From: Runella defluvii
GTDB taxonomy: Bacteria > Bacteroidota > Bacteroidia > Cytophagales > Spirosomataceae
DNA length: 64,000 bases
Direction: 5' to 3'
Assembly (NCBI RefSeq): GCF_014195535.1
Contig: NZ_JACIBY010000018.1
Coordinates: 1-64,000 of the forward strand
Positions within the stretch are counted from its first letter, which is position 1, and each line of letters opens with the position of its first letter. The translations under genes were made by a program, and so were the position numbers. Shown here in pieces: positions 19,595 through 30,146 of the stretch. The notes beneath the pieces were generated by a model. It ran no database searches and had not been told where the DNA came from. It worked only from the letters and a program-made list of their open reading frames with translations.

Positions 19595-21796
19595 CTAAAG
19601 TTTGGTGGGTTTGGAGCGTTTTAATGATTTTCGTTTACTTTTCTGACTTTCACGGCCATCTTGAGCAACAATAGTCATGGCGTACAAATACGCACCTGAA
19701 TCGTTGACGGTTTTGTCATTGTATTCAAAGTTTCCAGCGGGCACAGTGGCCAACTTCCGAAGTTGTGCTTTGGGAGGGTCGTTTCGATAAATCACATATT
19801 CTTTGGTGGTTGAGAGCGCCGCCGATGGCCATTGTATCAAGACACCTTTCGTGGTATTTCGCAGGGAAAATGTAGAAACTCCCTCATGAAGTTCTTTGGG
19901 GAAATCTACCTCAAACGCCATGCTGAAATTGCCAATTTGTCCGTCATCTGCTACGGAAGCGATTCGGTACTCATGGTAATATCCCTGCTTAAATGTAGTA
20001 TCGGTAAAAAAGTTGGTAGCAATGGTTTTGGGGCCAATTGCTTTAAACACAGTATCCAAATCGCTTCTTCGTTCCAATCGGTAGCCACTGATAAGTTTAT
20101 CTTTCGCGCGCATCTCGGGCCAATCCAGAAATAGATCGCCATTGGCCAATTTGTAGTTAAGGTACATAGGCGGGGCAATGTCAAGTGGCATGATGGCCTT
20201 AAATGCGACCACATTAGAGAAGTCGCTGGTATCCTGTGAGAGATTTTGCGCCACAACGGCATAATACATTTTTACCCTAGCCGAAAAAACCCCCGTTGAA
20301 TCCGTGAATTCAGTTCCCTTAACCACGTTGCCCAAATGGCTCAATTGGTCAGGTTTTGTTCCTCGATATACGACAAAGCCAAACCTTGAATTACTTTCGA
20401 CGGCATCCCACTTCAAGGTGGGAATTTTTTTGGATGCGGTATCAATCCGCAAATTGTAAGGTGGAAGCGGAGCCGAAAAAGTAGTGCCTGATAAAACAGT
20501 TGTGGCAGGTACTCGCTGCGCAACGTTTTGTTTGGGGTTAAAGAGGGCTTTTACCTGATACGTATAAATCGAACCACCTTTAATTTTATAATCAATAAAC
20601 GAGTCTGTATCATTACTTGCGATAGACAAGCGTTCGGGTTCATTATTACCCTCTGCTCTTTCAATCAACACCCCATAATAATAGGGTTTTGAGGGAAGTT
20701 TTTGCCATTTGATTTTAATACAATCGGTAGAATCCTGTCCCGAAACAGCATAAATGAGCGGTACCGAAGATTGGGAAATGGCATACGCTCCAACAACTTC
20801 AGATGAATCAGGATCGGAGGTTACCCCGCCAAAGGTCTCGGGTATAATACGTACTTCGACGTAGGCTTCTGGAGTTGTTTTTACAAAGGCTCCCAAGCGA
20901 AACACGCCCGCAGTATCGGGCATCGCTTGATACTTTGACAACAATTTCCAGCCCGCTTGATTTTCTTGATAGTAAACAGAAAACGCAACTTTTGAGGGTT
21001 CGATAGGAAATGAATTCAAGTAATTGACGAAAGCGGTATTCTGCTCTTTCACCCTCTTTTTTTGTTCTTTTGCCGATAATCTTGTGTTGATTGGTGCGTA
21101 CGCTGGAAAAGTCTCCGATTTAGATAATCCAGCAATTGGAAAATCGGCATGAAACTTAAAAACCACAGTGCTATCATTCGAAATGATGGTGTCTTGTACT
21201 ATTTTAATCCCGTTTAATTGGGGATTTGGTACTTTGCTGACAATTTTTGTTTCTGCCCAAAGTTCTTCCTTCCCCGATTTATCTACTCTAATGGCCTGAT
21301 AGGAATAGACGACGCCTTCTTCGACCTTTGTATCATTGAATGCGATACCGAATGCTTCCAAGTATTTATGCGAAAAAAAGCCTAGTACCAGGAGGGAATC
21401 GAAATGATACTCAGTAGCTAAGTAGTGCTGAACTGATGCTTCCGAAGCGAGGTTTTTGATTTTTTGAATACCATTTATTCCTTGTGACGTCACAGCGGCC
21501 CGCAACTCAGCTACGGTTTTACTACGTTTGGTTTGTCCTACATTTTGATAAGACTTAAACTTATTGGTAAGCAATAACTCAGCGCGGTTGATTTTAAAGT
21601 AAGCTGTTGATTTCAACAACTCTTCGGAGGAGGCTGTTTCTTTGTCTTTTGGTAAAATGGATAGTAGGTTCCCCCTTTCGGAAGGATACACCTGAATCGC
21701 TCCTTTCGTGGAGACTTCTTGTGCTGCCAGTCGGAAACATCCGAATAGTAACATAACGAAAGTACAGACTACTGTTTTAAGATTACAAAAACTCAT
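19595..21796 (-). CDS. Secreted fibronectin type III protein
   Basis: A 733-residue protein beginning MSFCNLKTVVCTFVMLLFGC, with a signal peptide ending near LAAQ. The first 330 residues form an unrecognised alpha/beta region. At least three fibronectin-III-like modules follow in the C-terminal half, with motifs such as IKWQKLPSKPYYYGVLIER, LKWDAVESNSRFGFVVYRG and LDWPEMRAKDKLISGYRLER, and a final YVIYRND module. The C-terminus is basic and lacks a T9SS sorting motif, so it is probably periplasmic or held at the outer membrane by partners. It is the third gene of the operon: 43 bp separate it from the large multidomain gene and 10 bp from the PKD lipoprotein. A scaffold role is inference. Confidence 0.75.
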   Translation of the reverse strand: MSFCNLKTVVCTFVMLLFGCFRLAAQEVSTKGAIQVYPSERGNLLSILPKDKETASSEELLKSTAYFKINRAELLLTNKFKSYQNVGQTKRSKTVAELRAAVTSQGINGIQKIKNLASEASVQHYLATEYHFDSLLVLGFFSHKYLEAFGIAFNDTKVEEGVVYSYQAIRVDKSGKEELWAETKIVSKVPNPQLNGIKIVQDTIISNDSTVVFKFHADFPIAGLSKSETFPAYAPINTRLSAKEQKKRVKEQNTAFVNYLNSFPIEPSKVAFSVYYQENQAGWKLLSKYQAMPDTAGVFRLGAFVKTTPEAYVEVRIIPETFGGVTSDPDSSEVVGAYAISQSSVPLIYAVSGQDSTDCIKIKWQKLPSKPYYYGVLIERAEGNNEPERLSIASNDTDSFIDYKIKGGSIYTYQVKALFNPKQNVAQRVPATTVLSGTTFSAPLPPYNLRIDTASKKIPTLKWDAVESNSRFGFVVYRGTKPDQLSHLGNVVKGTEFTDSTGVFSARVKMYYAVVAQNLSQDTSDFSNVVAFKAIMPLDIAPPMYLNYKLANGDLFLDWPEMRAKDKLISGYRLERRSDLDTVFKAIGPKTIATNFFTDTTFKQGYYHEYRIASVADDGQIGNFSMAFEVDFPKELHEGVSTFSLRNTTKGVLIQWPSAALSTTKEYVIYRNDPPKAQLRKLATVPAGNFEYNDKTVNDSGAYLYAMTIVAQDGRESQKSKRKSLKRSKPTKL

Positions 21797-21839
21797 TGTA
21801 TCGTATTATTAAATATCCTTTCTATTAAATTGGTGTTTT

Positions 21840-24800
21840 TTAAAGATCGAACTTCCAGCCAGAACCTGCTCCTTTTTCTTGGTAACGTACCTCTAGAGAT
21901 TTATCAAGACAGATTTTCCAATCAATGCCACAAGGAATTACTACTTTGCACCATTCAACATCATAATCGTTACATCCCAAGGATTTGTTATTGTATAGGC
22001 TAAACGTAACGGCGGCCCTTCCTCTAAAATTCCACCCTTCGGTATTATCTCTTCCTCCTTCAAGTAGTAAACGTAGCTTTAAGTCCCCCCATGCTTCAAG
22101 GCAGAAACCCTCAACACCCACCCGTCCATAGGTGTTTAATTCAAAATTAAAGTCATTTCCAATCTTAAAAGCCAGCTCAGAGAAGGAAACAAAAAGGTAG
22201 GTTCTATTGGATATGGATGTCTTAATCGACCAAGCAAAGACGGTATATGCACCCGACCATTCTTTGTACAGGCCGAGCGTTGCGTCAAGGTAAATGCCGT
22301 TTAAGGTTGTCTTCCCATTGACCAAATAGTTGCTGTTGATATAGTCTTTGAACTTAGCAACATCCCTTGGCACACTTGCTCCAATGAAATTATTGTTGAT
22401 ACCAAGCGCAAAAACAGCATTTGCATTCATTCCTAAAACAACTGTTTTTACATTGGCGCCAATGAATACCGATTCTGAAGTGAGGTAAATGGTCCCCTGT
22501 ATATTTGCCTCTGACCCTTCTATAATCTCTTTGACGCAGTCAATGTTCGCTAAAATGATGGTACGGCAGAAATCAAGTAAGACGGTAGCAGTGCAGTATT
22601 TATTTTTTTTGAGGTACCAATCAGCACTTCCTTTTACCACAGGCATTGCTCCGCAGGCATCTGTTTCGAAGAGCACTTCTAGCCTAATGGCGCGGAGTTC
22701 ACTTACTTCGGGAGAAGTCCCCGTTGTAGTAGCCGACCCTAAAAAGAACACCGAGTATTTGTTGGTTGCGGTATTAATATCAATTCCGCCTCCTACTGAA
22801 GTCCACATCAGGGGCCCCGAAACTAACCCATAAGTACTAGCGACAATGGAGGCCCCAAACTCAATTCCGTCGGGAAGTTTATATAATTTTAGTGAAGCTC
22901 CCCAACGACGCTTCATGGTATCCATTTCGCCTTTTCCTTCAAAACCAACCCGATCGCCGCTCGTTGATAAGTTTAATGACATGAATGCTTTGAAGGCCGT
23001 GGACTCCATTACAATATCAATATTGTTAAATTGAATGGTGAATTGGCCGTCCAGTTCGCCAACAACAAACGACGCATCTCCCTTTGCTTTTATCCCCTTT
23101 AAGCTTTCGACTTGTACCCCTCCCGCAATTCCAAACGCCCAATCTACTTCTCCTTCTTGAAGTTCAATATCATCTTCTTCCTGCATTACTTCATACCCAC
23201 CGACATTGGAATCGCGATTCAATACTCGTTTTTCATTTAATGTGCGGTAATAGGCATTGTTGTATTTGGTGGTTTTGTTCAATTCAGCGGTTTCTTCATT
23301 ACTCCTTTGCAAGGTTTGAAGCATTTCGCTCCAAGGTACTGCCCCTCCTTTATTGAAGATTACTTTCCGAATATTTACCTTGACAGGGCCTGCATTTACT
23401 GTTCTACCTACTTTTACCGCCACATAAAATTTCCCTGCGGTATTATACACTAGCTTTTCAACTTCAAGCGGGAACAAGTCTTTAATCATCTTGTTCGTAT
23501 TTTTTGTTACTTCCATCCGTACACCCGCTTCCACTTCGTAGGCTTCGTCGTCAAAATTATACCCTAACAGGATATGCTGATCTTCGGGGCTTTTCAGAAT
23601 AAGGTTTTTGATTTTGAACCCCTCTTCTGGAAATTCCATGTCCAGAAATGGATACGTAGAACCGTTGGCTTTGCGAACCGCCATCGAATGAACAATCAAG
23701 TGGTTCTTTTTATCGGTATAAAGTTTACCACCAAAGCCCGCATTGGAGAAATCATCAAACACTTGGATTTTATCTATTTCAAATCGCCACGAGCCCGCTA
23801 CTCCCAACCGAACATAATAGGGGGTTCCTTTGCCATCTTCGGGCTCCCTTTTGGCGAAACGAATCTCACGCATTGGCAGGTCGCCTTTGGGAGCTAATAG
23901 TAGCTTTTCTACGATGGGCATGTAGCCTTCTATACCAATTTTTTTCATCATTGGGAAAGCTAAATTCCCCGCAAAAACCACCCCATCTTTGGTAAGGCTT
24001 GCTTCTTTCTCTTCGTCGAGGAGTACGCTAAAGCCCAGACCCAAGCCTAAGCTTATTTTCTCTTTTTTCCCCGTTGGATTTCCATCGTCGTCTTTTTCGT
24101 CACGTCGCTCTATTCCTTCTACATCTTCAGGGAATTCGAGTTTGAATTCCAATTCTTCGTTAAAATTGGCCAATTTTTTACCCCCTGATACAAACACAGG
24201 GATAATTGGGGCGTCCTTTTCTTTTTCTTGGTATTTCTTTAATTCGGGTTTTTCTTCTTTTTCAGCTCCTTCTGCTACTACGTCGTATTTTCCCTCTTTT
24301 TTCTTGGCTTCTTGTTTAGCATTCGCATCCAGAAGCTTTTGCTTGTTTTTGTCGGTAATGTCGTTGTTGAACGCTACATCTCCTTGTTTTTCAGCTACGT
24401 TTGGCACCAAATCGAATTCTTGAAAAATGGGATCTGCTGTTTTTTTCAATATTTTCTCTGGCTTGAATTTAAGCCCCACACCCCCAATTTTTCCCAACGA
24501 CTCTCTGCCTTCCAACTTTAATTTTACAAGTTTTATAAAGTTGGTATTACCTTCGTTTTCGTTGTTTGATTCTACTTTTGCATAGTTAAATAGCTTCAGG
24601 TTGAGGGTTTCTTGTAGGAGGTCGGTATCGTCGTCAACCAAAACCGCATTTTCTCCATCGTAATCGTCTGCTTCTACCTCTACCTCCTCGAAGGTCAATT
24701 CTTCGCCCTCGTCAAGCTCATAGATACCTTCTTCCTCCGATAAGTCTATGCTTCCGGTCATGAGATAAGTATCCGCATCAATCCGCTTTATTGACGCAAC

Positions 24801-27800
24801 ATCAATGGCAAAACCTTGCAGCGTCTTGAAATCTGGTATGGTTGCATCGCGCCTGTAAATACTTAGCTGTAACTCTTTTAATGCCTCAACTGTCGTGTAT
24901 TCAAAATCATCACTTGCGTTGTTAACAAAATCCCTTATTTTTTCTTCTTTCGTTTTTGTCTTTGTTGTAAAAGCCCACGTAATAGTATTAAATCCTTTTT
25001 TTGTGAGGGTGATTTCTACCTCTTCAGCGTCTTTTTCCAACCATATTTCAAAGCGCCCTTCTTCGTCGGTTTCTACCTCATCGATATCCTCTGCCGCAAT
25101 AGTAACGCCAGCTTCTACTCCTATCTTTGATGAATCTTCGCGAAAACCAGTGACTACCCCAGCTACCAAAATGGCTTCTGTCAGCTCAACTTCTACTTTT
25201 ACGGTATCAGTTTTATTGGTGGGTGTATCAAAATCAACCGAAAATTCTTTTTCTAAATAGAGTACTTCGGCTGTTTTATCTTTGTTGGTTATTTTTCCCT
25301 CCAAAGTTGTCCCCTTGGTATGAAGTAGCTTTACGATACCCTCCTCTGGTATATCAACGTTTTTTTTGTCGAAGACCAAACTGCTTGCCGTGTACTGCTT
25401 TTCGTTTTTATCATCCAGTACATAGGTACGAATATGCACTACGTGATCGATACTTGTAGCACCCACCGAATCTTGCTTATAAAACGCTTGAAGTCGGGTG
25501 TTATAGTCTTCAAAATTGCTTTCAAAAGCATCTTCATTACCCAATTCTTCAAAGTTTTGGCGTGTGAGGCTCCGTAATTGCTGAATTTGGGTGTTCCAAA
25601 ATGAACGTCCAAAATCGGAAACCGCTTCGGTACTAGTTGATTTGGAGAAGGTTGAGAGGTCAATGTCGTCGGTCAAATAACCATCTGCCAAGAGTTTGAC
25701 CGACTGGTCAGCCTCGACTGACGGACTGAATTGTACGTTCAAAATGAACTCCCCATTTTGGTTGGAGGTAGCAATTGCTCCGCTGCTATGCGTAAGTTTT
25801 GCTCCTACGATGGGTTCTCCGTGTTGGTCTTTGACAATCGAAGCAATGGCCGTCCCCGTTGACTGTAAATCAATATCCACAACGATGTTAGCAGCTGGTT
25901 TATCGATACGTTTTCCCTGATAAAAAGAATACACCCCAGAAATTCGGTTGTAAATGATGATATCATCAATCTCCTGATTGAAGGTAATCTCCTCTGGAAG
26001 CGTAAATTCGTAATTGCCTGCTTCATCTGTTGTCACCTCCTCCCAATGGAATTTTTCGTATTCGTTGGGAGTGGTTACTTTTCCTTTGGCATCGATATCC
26101 CGAATATCCTTTGAGTTTTTGAGAACTAAGAGACCAACCTCCCAGTTGGGCGCTGGAATACTTTGCCCACCCGACTTACCACGAGCAGCTACTTTTCCTT
26201 TAATTTTCAATAACGGTGGTGTATATACGAAATTGGCATTTATTGTAGGGATTCCATACCAATCTTTCGTACCTATACGAACTGATGTATAACCATTTAT
26301 TTTGTTCATGGGGAAATGTTTTTCATCTTTCCCGTATTCTTTTGCTCCAATTACAAAGTTATCAAGGGTGGTTTCATTCGTAAATAGGTTGAGGTTAGGC
26401 TTTTGGATATCCCCTACTTTTACATACTGATTTTTGTTATAACGGATTTCTTTCGAAACATTTTGACCTGCCTCGTACTGCAAAAGCTCTTTATTCGCTT
26501 CATAGACCGTCTTTAGGCGATAGACATTAATTTCCTCAAATACCTCATTGTTAATAGGTCGTCCATCAGGGAGTTTAAAGATGGGGTTCAGGCGAACGGT
26601 ATTTGTAAGTAGCGTTTGCGTACCCAGGGTGCGCTCAGAGGCTCCTCCTTCATCCTGAATCTCAATAGTCGTAATGAAACCGCTATAGTCAATTGTTGGC
26701 CCCTCAATCGTCAGGTATTTGTACTTATATGAGTTTAGAGACCTAACATTAATACTATTTGATGAGAGTGAATACTTACCATCAGATGATGTTTTTCTAC
26801 AATCTAGTCGCTCTACACGGTCGTCATAGGTATAAGAACTGTTCGTTAGCCAACGATTTTTGAATTCTTGAATATTTTTGGCCGTTGATTCCTTGGTTGA
26901 ACCATATAAACACACCAAGGCATTTTTCAACTTGTACCTGCTTTTTTCCCCAGTTAAAGTAATTTTTTGGGGCTCCAGTTGTAATGGTTCATACGCTCTT
27001 ATAACAGCTTCCACGTTTCCATTCAGGGATAGAGGCTTTCTTTGCTGCTCATCAAACTGAGTGTATTCAATCGCTTCCATGTCATAGATGGCTGGTTCTG
27101 ACATTCTACCAAATACATCTACTGCCCTAACTAAAACTCTAAACTCTCTTTGGTTGTATATAGAATGCGTATTTATTCCTGAAGATCGAGAGTCATCACG
27201 GCCTGTAAACTTTGTGTATTTAGTGACGCCATCCATTCCTTTCTCTACCTCAAAGGTATCGAAGGTTAAAGGGTCTTTTTTTGCTCCTTCTTCGTTGTTT
27301 TTATCAAATAGTAAGGAAGTTACAACATACTTCTGGTGGTTGTCTTCACCTTTCCAGTCGAAATAGATTTTATTATAATCAGGAGACCGTACTATACGCA
27401 AATCGGTGGGAGGATTGAGTTGTTCGGTAGGTTTTTCGTAAAAAAAAGAAAATATTTCGCTGTACCCATCATTTAGGAAGTTACTGGCCTTACTAATGGC
27501 TCCAAACTTAGGTCTTACTTGTACGCGCCAAGCATATACGGCTCCTTGACGTAAAGGAGGATACTTGGCATCGTACAGTAAAGTAGGTAGAGTAGTGGTA
27601 ATTTTGCATAAAGGTGGCTGCGACAGAAACACATTTTGTATATTTCCCCTATTGGCAATTGGCAGCTCGGTAAGTGTAAACTCATACTCAATGTTATTAT
27701 TGGGCGTATGCCGTGGAAGCCACTGAAAAACAACGTTCTGTACTTGGCTTACCGTAGCCCCTGAGTAATTTAAAGGGTACATGGGCAGTGGAGGATCGCT

Positions 27801-28295
27801 TACTTCTATCCAAGTCGGGGCTGTCTGAATAGGTTTTGACAACAATGCTCCCGAAAAAACATCTCGTAAGTAAAACGTAAATGTATAGATTCCCGATGGT
27901 AAGGGTTGTTGATATACCGACTGGGGTACCCCTTGCAAATTATCTGGGGAGAAACAGGCAGCAATGATTGTTTTCGGGATTCGGAAGACTATCCCAGAGT
28001 TTATTTCGAACGAAGTACTCGCTGAGGCAGTCAAAGAGTAGGCACCGAAGCCTGGAGCATTCATTTCTAACTGTAAATAGACCGAACGAGTCGGAATTTT
28101 TAAATCTTTCAGGATTACTTCTACGTTGATAGGGTTGACGATGGGGTTGAGGTAATCTTCCAGCATTGCCGATGCTGGTAATGAAACCGTAGCAGTGCCA
28201 TCAATAGGATAGTTAGGAGCCTGTGCCGAAGCAAGGGTTTTGATAAGTATATTAAATAGGAAGATAAAATAACTACTTCGGATGAAGGTTTTCAT
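21840..28295 (-). CDS. Giant multidomain surface protein, TANFOR-like, with carboxypeptidase-regulatory-like modules
   Basis: A 2151-residue protein with a signal peptide (MKTFIRSSYFIFLFNILIKT... ending near ASAQ). The N-terminal 230 residues resemble, from memory, large Bacteroidetes proteins annotated as TANFOR-domain proteins. Fibronectin-like strands follow near residue 295 (LRIVRSPDYNKIYFDWKG). Two carboxypeptidase-regulatory-like folds are visible at about residues 812-865 (GEPIVGAKLTHSSG...NGEFIL) and 1038-1103 (EEGRFEIWL). Residues about 1190-1225 are very acidic and about 1300-1370 are rich in Lys/Glu. The C-terminal 700 residues are beta-rich with Cys pairs near the end (LGCNDYDVEWCKVVIPCGIDWKICL). 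No T9SS tail is seen. It is the second gene of the adhesin operon, 15 bp after the barrel gene. I infer a surface or export scaffold for the adhesin; no enzymatic motif was found. Confidence 0.75.
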   Translation of the reverse strand: MKTFIRSSYFIFLFNILIKTLASAQAPNYPIDGTATVSLPASAMLEDYLNPIVNPINVEVILKDLKIPTRSVYLQLEMNAPGFGAYSLTASASTSFEINSGIVFRIPKTIIAACFSPDNLQGVPQSVYQQPLPSGIYTFTFYLRDVFSGALLSKPIQTAPTWIEVSDPPLPMYPLNYSGATVSQVQNVVFQWLPRHTPNNNIEYEFTLTELPIANRGNIQNVFLSQPPLCKITTTLPTLLYDAKYPPLRQGAVYAWRVQVRPKFGAISKASNFLNDGYSEIFSFFYEKPTEQLNPPTDLRIVRSPDYNKIYFDWKGEDNHQKYVVTSLLFDKNNEEGAKKDPLTFDTFEVEKGMDGVTKYTKFTGRDDSRSSGINTHSIYNQREFRVLVRAVDVFGRMSEPAIYDMEAIEYTQFDEQQRKPLSLNGNVEAVIRAYEPLQLEPQKITLTGEKSRYKLKNALVCLYGSTKESTAKNIQEFKNRWLTNSSYTYDDRVERLDCRKTSSDGKYSLSSNSINVRSLNSYKYKYLTIEGPTIDYSGFITTIEIQDEGGASERTLGTQTLLTNTVRLNPIFKLPDGRPINNEVFEEINVYRLKTVYEANKELLQYEAGQNVSKEIRYNKNQYVKVGDIQKPNLNLFTNETTLDNFVIGAKEYGKDEKHFPMNKINGYTSVRIGTKDWYGIPTINANFVYTPPLLKIKGKVAARGKSGGQSIPAPNWEVGLLVLKNSKDIRDIDAKGKVTTPNEYEKFHWEEVTTDEAGNYEFTLPEEITFNQEIDDIIIYNRISGVYSFYQGKRIDKPAANIVVDIDLQSTGTAIASIVKDQHGEPIVGAKLTHSSGAIATSNQNGEFILNVQFSPSVEADQSVKLLADGYLTDDIDLSTFSKSTSTEAVSDFGRSFWNTQIQQLRSLTRQNFEELGNEDAFESNFEDYNTRLQAFYKQDSVGATSIDHVVHIRTYVLDDKNEKQYTASSLVFDKKNVDIPEEGIVKLLHTKGTTLEGKITNKDKTAEVLYLEKEFSVDFDTPTNKTDTVKVEVELTEAILVAGVVTGFREDSSKIGVEAGVTIAAEDIDEVETDEEGRFEIWLEKDAEEVEITLTKKGFNTITWAFTTKTKTKEEKIRDFVNNASDDFEYTTVEALKELQLSIYRRDATIPDFKTLQGFAIDVASIKRIDADTYLMTGSIDLSEEEGIYELDEGEELTFEEVEVEADDYDGENAVLVDDDTDLLQETLNLKLFNYAKVESNNENEGNTNFIKLVKLKLEGRESLGKIGGVGLKFKPEKILKKTADPIFQEFDLVPNVAEKQGDVAFNNDITDKNKQKLLDANAKQEAKKKEGKYDVVAEGAEKEEKPELKKYQEKEKDAPIIPVFVSGGKKLANFNEELEFKLEFPEDVEGIERRDEKDDDGNPTGKKEKISLGLGLGFSVLLDEEKEASLTKDGVVFAGNLAFPMMKKIGIEGYMPIVEKLLLAPKGDLPMREIRFAKREPEDGKGTPYYVRLGVAGSWRFEIDKIQVFDDFSNAGFGGKLYTDKKNHLIVHSMAVRKANGSTYPFLDMEFPEEGFKIKNLILKSPEDQHILLGYNFDDEAYEVEAGVRMEVTKNTNKMIKDLFPLEVEKLVYNTAGKFYVAVKVGRTVNAGPVKVNIRKVIFNKGGAVPWSEMLQTLQRSNEETAELNKTTKYNNAYYRTLNEKRVLNRDSNVGGYEVMQEEDDIELQEGEVDWAFGIAGGVQVESLKGIKAKGDASFVVGELDGQFTIQFNNIDIVMESTAFKAFMSLNLSTSGDRVGFEGKGEMDTMKRRWGASLKLYKLPDGIEFGASIVASTYGLVSGPLMWTSVGGGIDINTATNKYSVFFLGSATTTGTSPEVSELRAIRLEVLFETDACGAMPVVKGSADWYLKKNKYCTATVLLDFCRTIILANIDCVKEIIEGSEANIQGTIYLTSESVFIGANVKTVVLGMNANAVFALGINNNFIGASVPRDVAKFKDYINSNYLVNGKTTLNGIYLDATLGLYKEWSGAYTVFAWSIKTSISNRTYLFVSFSELAFKIGNDFNFELNTYGRVGVEGFCLEAWGDLKLRLLLEGGRDNTEGWNFRGRAAVTFSLYNNKSLGCNDYDVEWCKVVIPCGIDWKICLDKSLEVRYQEKGAGSGWKFDL

Positions 28296-28310
28296 TCTTG
28301 AGTTTTATTG

Positions 28311-30008
28311 TTAGAATTTATAAGAATAACCTATGGTAGCTGTGTAAATAGTAGCAGGCAAGCCTGTAGCAGCTGGCGAGTTTGTGCCTGCATTATTGTT
28401 CATCAACAACAGGTTCCCGTTTAAATTTGAGTTTTTTGTGATTCGGTAAGAAGCCATGGCAGTAGCCGAAAAAATGGAGCTTGAGGATTGTTCAGCGGCC
28501 TTGGTCATTAGCATGGTCGAAACTACCGATAAAGACACCTTGTCGTCAGCCAACTGTTGCTGCACAGAAGCCGTTGGCCCATGAGCTACGATATTTTGTC
28601 CTCCCAGTTTGTTTTGATTGAAATTATAGCCTGCCGAAAAATTGATTTTTTTCTTCGGAAAGCCCAACACATAACTTGACTGAGCGGTATATACCTGACT
28701 TGTTTGGCCAGTGCGTATAAAATCACCTTGTTTGTTGGCCGCATCTAAAACTGTCCCCATGACTGAAAACTGCTGCGTCGTTGTTTCAGATTGCTTAATG
28801 ATATACGAGAGCATCAGCGTTGCATTCCGATTTATTTGCGTGTAATTAAGGGTGTCAATCGGAATAAAACTTGATTCTCGTTTTGCTTCTTTTATGAAAT
28901 CCCGTACAAATACAAAACCTCTAAAATTTGAAAAACTGAAGTTGATATTCAGCTTTTGGTTCGGTACAAAAAGCAAATTAGTCGATGCCACAAAACGTGT
29001 TTGCCCGTTGGCTTTGGTTACCAACAAATCACGTTGGCGGCCTACGTTACCTGAAAACACTAGTTTGTTGTCGAACAAGCGCTGTACTAAATTGAGGGTG
29101 TAATTTTCGAAGTCATTGGTAAAGAAGTACCCCCCAAACGTTCGATAGCCAGGATCAACACGCTCGTAACCCACTCCCAAAATGGTCTTTCCTCCCCAAA
29201 ACGGTCTTGAAAATTTTGTTTTAAAGGCCGTTTTCGACTGAATGGGTGCCATTGTTTTGAAAAACAGTCCTCCAAAACCCGTACGAGTGCTATCACTTGC
29301 AAGTGAGGAGTTTTCAGAAATAAAACTATTGCTGAATTCTAAGTCTATTTGTCCGATTTTTGGGAAATTGATACCTCCTTCAATCCCCAAAACAATGTTT
29401 TTTTGGGGACGAATTCGATTGGTAGCCAGTCTTTCAGGGGTAACGGATGTCGGGTTGTCGGCTGCGTGTAACAAGGACGTCCCTATTCGAAAATTACCAG
29501 GATTATATACCACTTTTAGTCCATATCCCATTCGATTGTACGTAGAGTCGTTGGTGCTTCTTATCAACTGACCCACCATCGTACTGATTTTCCACTTGTT
29601 GGGAGAAAGCTCAAAACCAACTCCTCTGAACTGATGGCCGTTTAATGTATATGGAGAAAAAGTAAGCGCGGATGTACCCAGATAGGCAGTTGCCCATTTG
29701 TATCGGGGAGCTATCGAAATCTGGTTGAATGAAAAAGGCTGGCTATAATTAAATTTTCGGTTTGAATAATTGATACTCAACGGTACCGAAATTAAGCCCA
29801 AAACATTGAAATTTAATGTTCCGTTTACAAAATAGCTCAACTTTTGAGAGGGTACAGGTAAATACGAGTTGTAGAGCGTATTCAGGTTTAAGCCTCCACT
29901 TACTTTCAGTTTTGGAGCCGACTTTATATTTCCTAAGTCAATAGATTGCCCGATGGAATGGCCTATCGAAAAAACAAATACCATAATAACAAATAGAGTA
30001 GTTCTCAT
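28311..30008 (-). CDS. Outer-membrane beta-barrel protein, first gene of the adhesin operon
   Basis: A 565-residue protein from the ATG at 30008 (MRTTLFVIMVFVFSIGHSIGQ), a clear signal peptide. An upstream in-frame ATG at 30119 would add 37 polar residues and lies before the probable transcription start, so I reject it. After cleavage the chain is a succession of alternating amphipathic strands (for example ISIAPRYKWATAYLGT, KLNINFSFSNFRGFVFV, KKINFSAGYNFNQNK) and ends in aromatic YTATIGYSYKF, the typical terminal signature of an outer-membrane barrel. It is longer than PorP/SprF-type barrels (about 330 residues) and does not show their N-terminal motif. By analogy with sprF beside sprB, it may help display the giant adhesin; this is inference from gene order. 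Confidence 0.72.
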   Translation of the reverse strand: MRTTLFVIMVFVFSIGHSIGQSIDLGNIKSAPKLKVSGGLNLNTLYNSYLPVPSQKLSYFVNGTLNFNVLGLISVPLSINYSNRKFNYSQPFSFNQISIAPRYKWATAYLGTSALTFSPYTLNGHQFRGVGFELSPNKWKISTMVGQLIRSTNDSTYNRMGYGLKVVYNPGNFRIGTSLLHAADNPTSVTPERLATNRIRPQKNIVLGIEGGINFPKIGQIDLEFSNSFISENSSLASDSTRTGFGGLFFKTMAPIQSKTAFKTKFSRPFWGGKTILGVGYERVDPGYRTFGGYFFTNDFENYTLNLVQRLFDNKLVFSGNVGRQRDLLVTKANGQTRFVASTNLLFVPNQKLNINFSFSNFRGFVFVRDFIKEAKRESSFIPIDTLNYTQINRNATLMLSYIIKQSETTTQQFSVMGTVLDAANKQGDFIRTGQTSQVYTAQSSYVLGFPKKKINFSAGYNFNQNKLGGQNIVAHGPTASVQQQLADDKVSLSVVSTMLMTKAAEQSSSSIFSATAMASYRITKNSNLNGNLLLMNNNAGTNSPAATGLPATIYTATIGYSYKF

Positions 30009-30116
30009 TATTGCCAATTGTAAGAATGGTTGAAAACTTCTATTGCGATTATTAGGTGATTTATTATGGGTTGTGGCTTCATAATTCAATGACTGATTAT
30101 ACCTTGATTGAAGCCA

Positions 30117-30124
30117 CAAAAATA
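30117..30124 (-). promoter_or_regulatory. Probable -7 element of the adhesin operon promoter
   Basis: Read on the minus strand this is TATTTTTG, matching the Bacteroidetes TAnnTTTG -7 box, about 109 bp before the chosen start of the barrel gene. No TTG is found at the usual -33 distance; that position is instead next to the 18-bp dyad at 30147-30164, as expected for an activator-dependent promoter. Confidence 0.4.
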
Positions 30125-30146
30125 TACCAAGAAAAAGGCTTATTCC

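Noticed and set aside
23989-24423. 144-codon plus-strand frame rich in Ser and Phe
   Set aside because: It is antisense to the acidic Glu/Lys-rich part of the 2151-residue protein, and its composition is the expected mirror of Glu/Lys codons.
30009-30119. Longer start for the barrel protein
   Set aside because: The added residues (MWLQSRYNQSL...) would precede the signal peptide, and the start would lie upstream of or at the expected transcription start.
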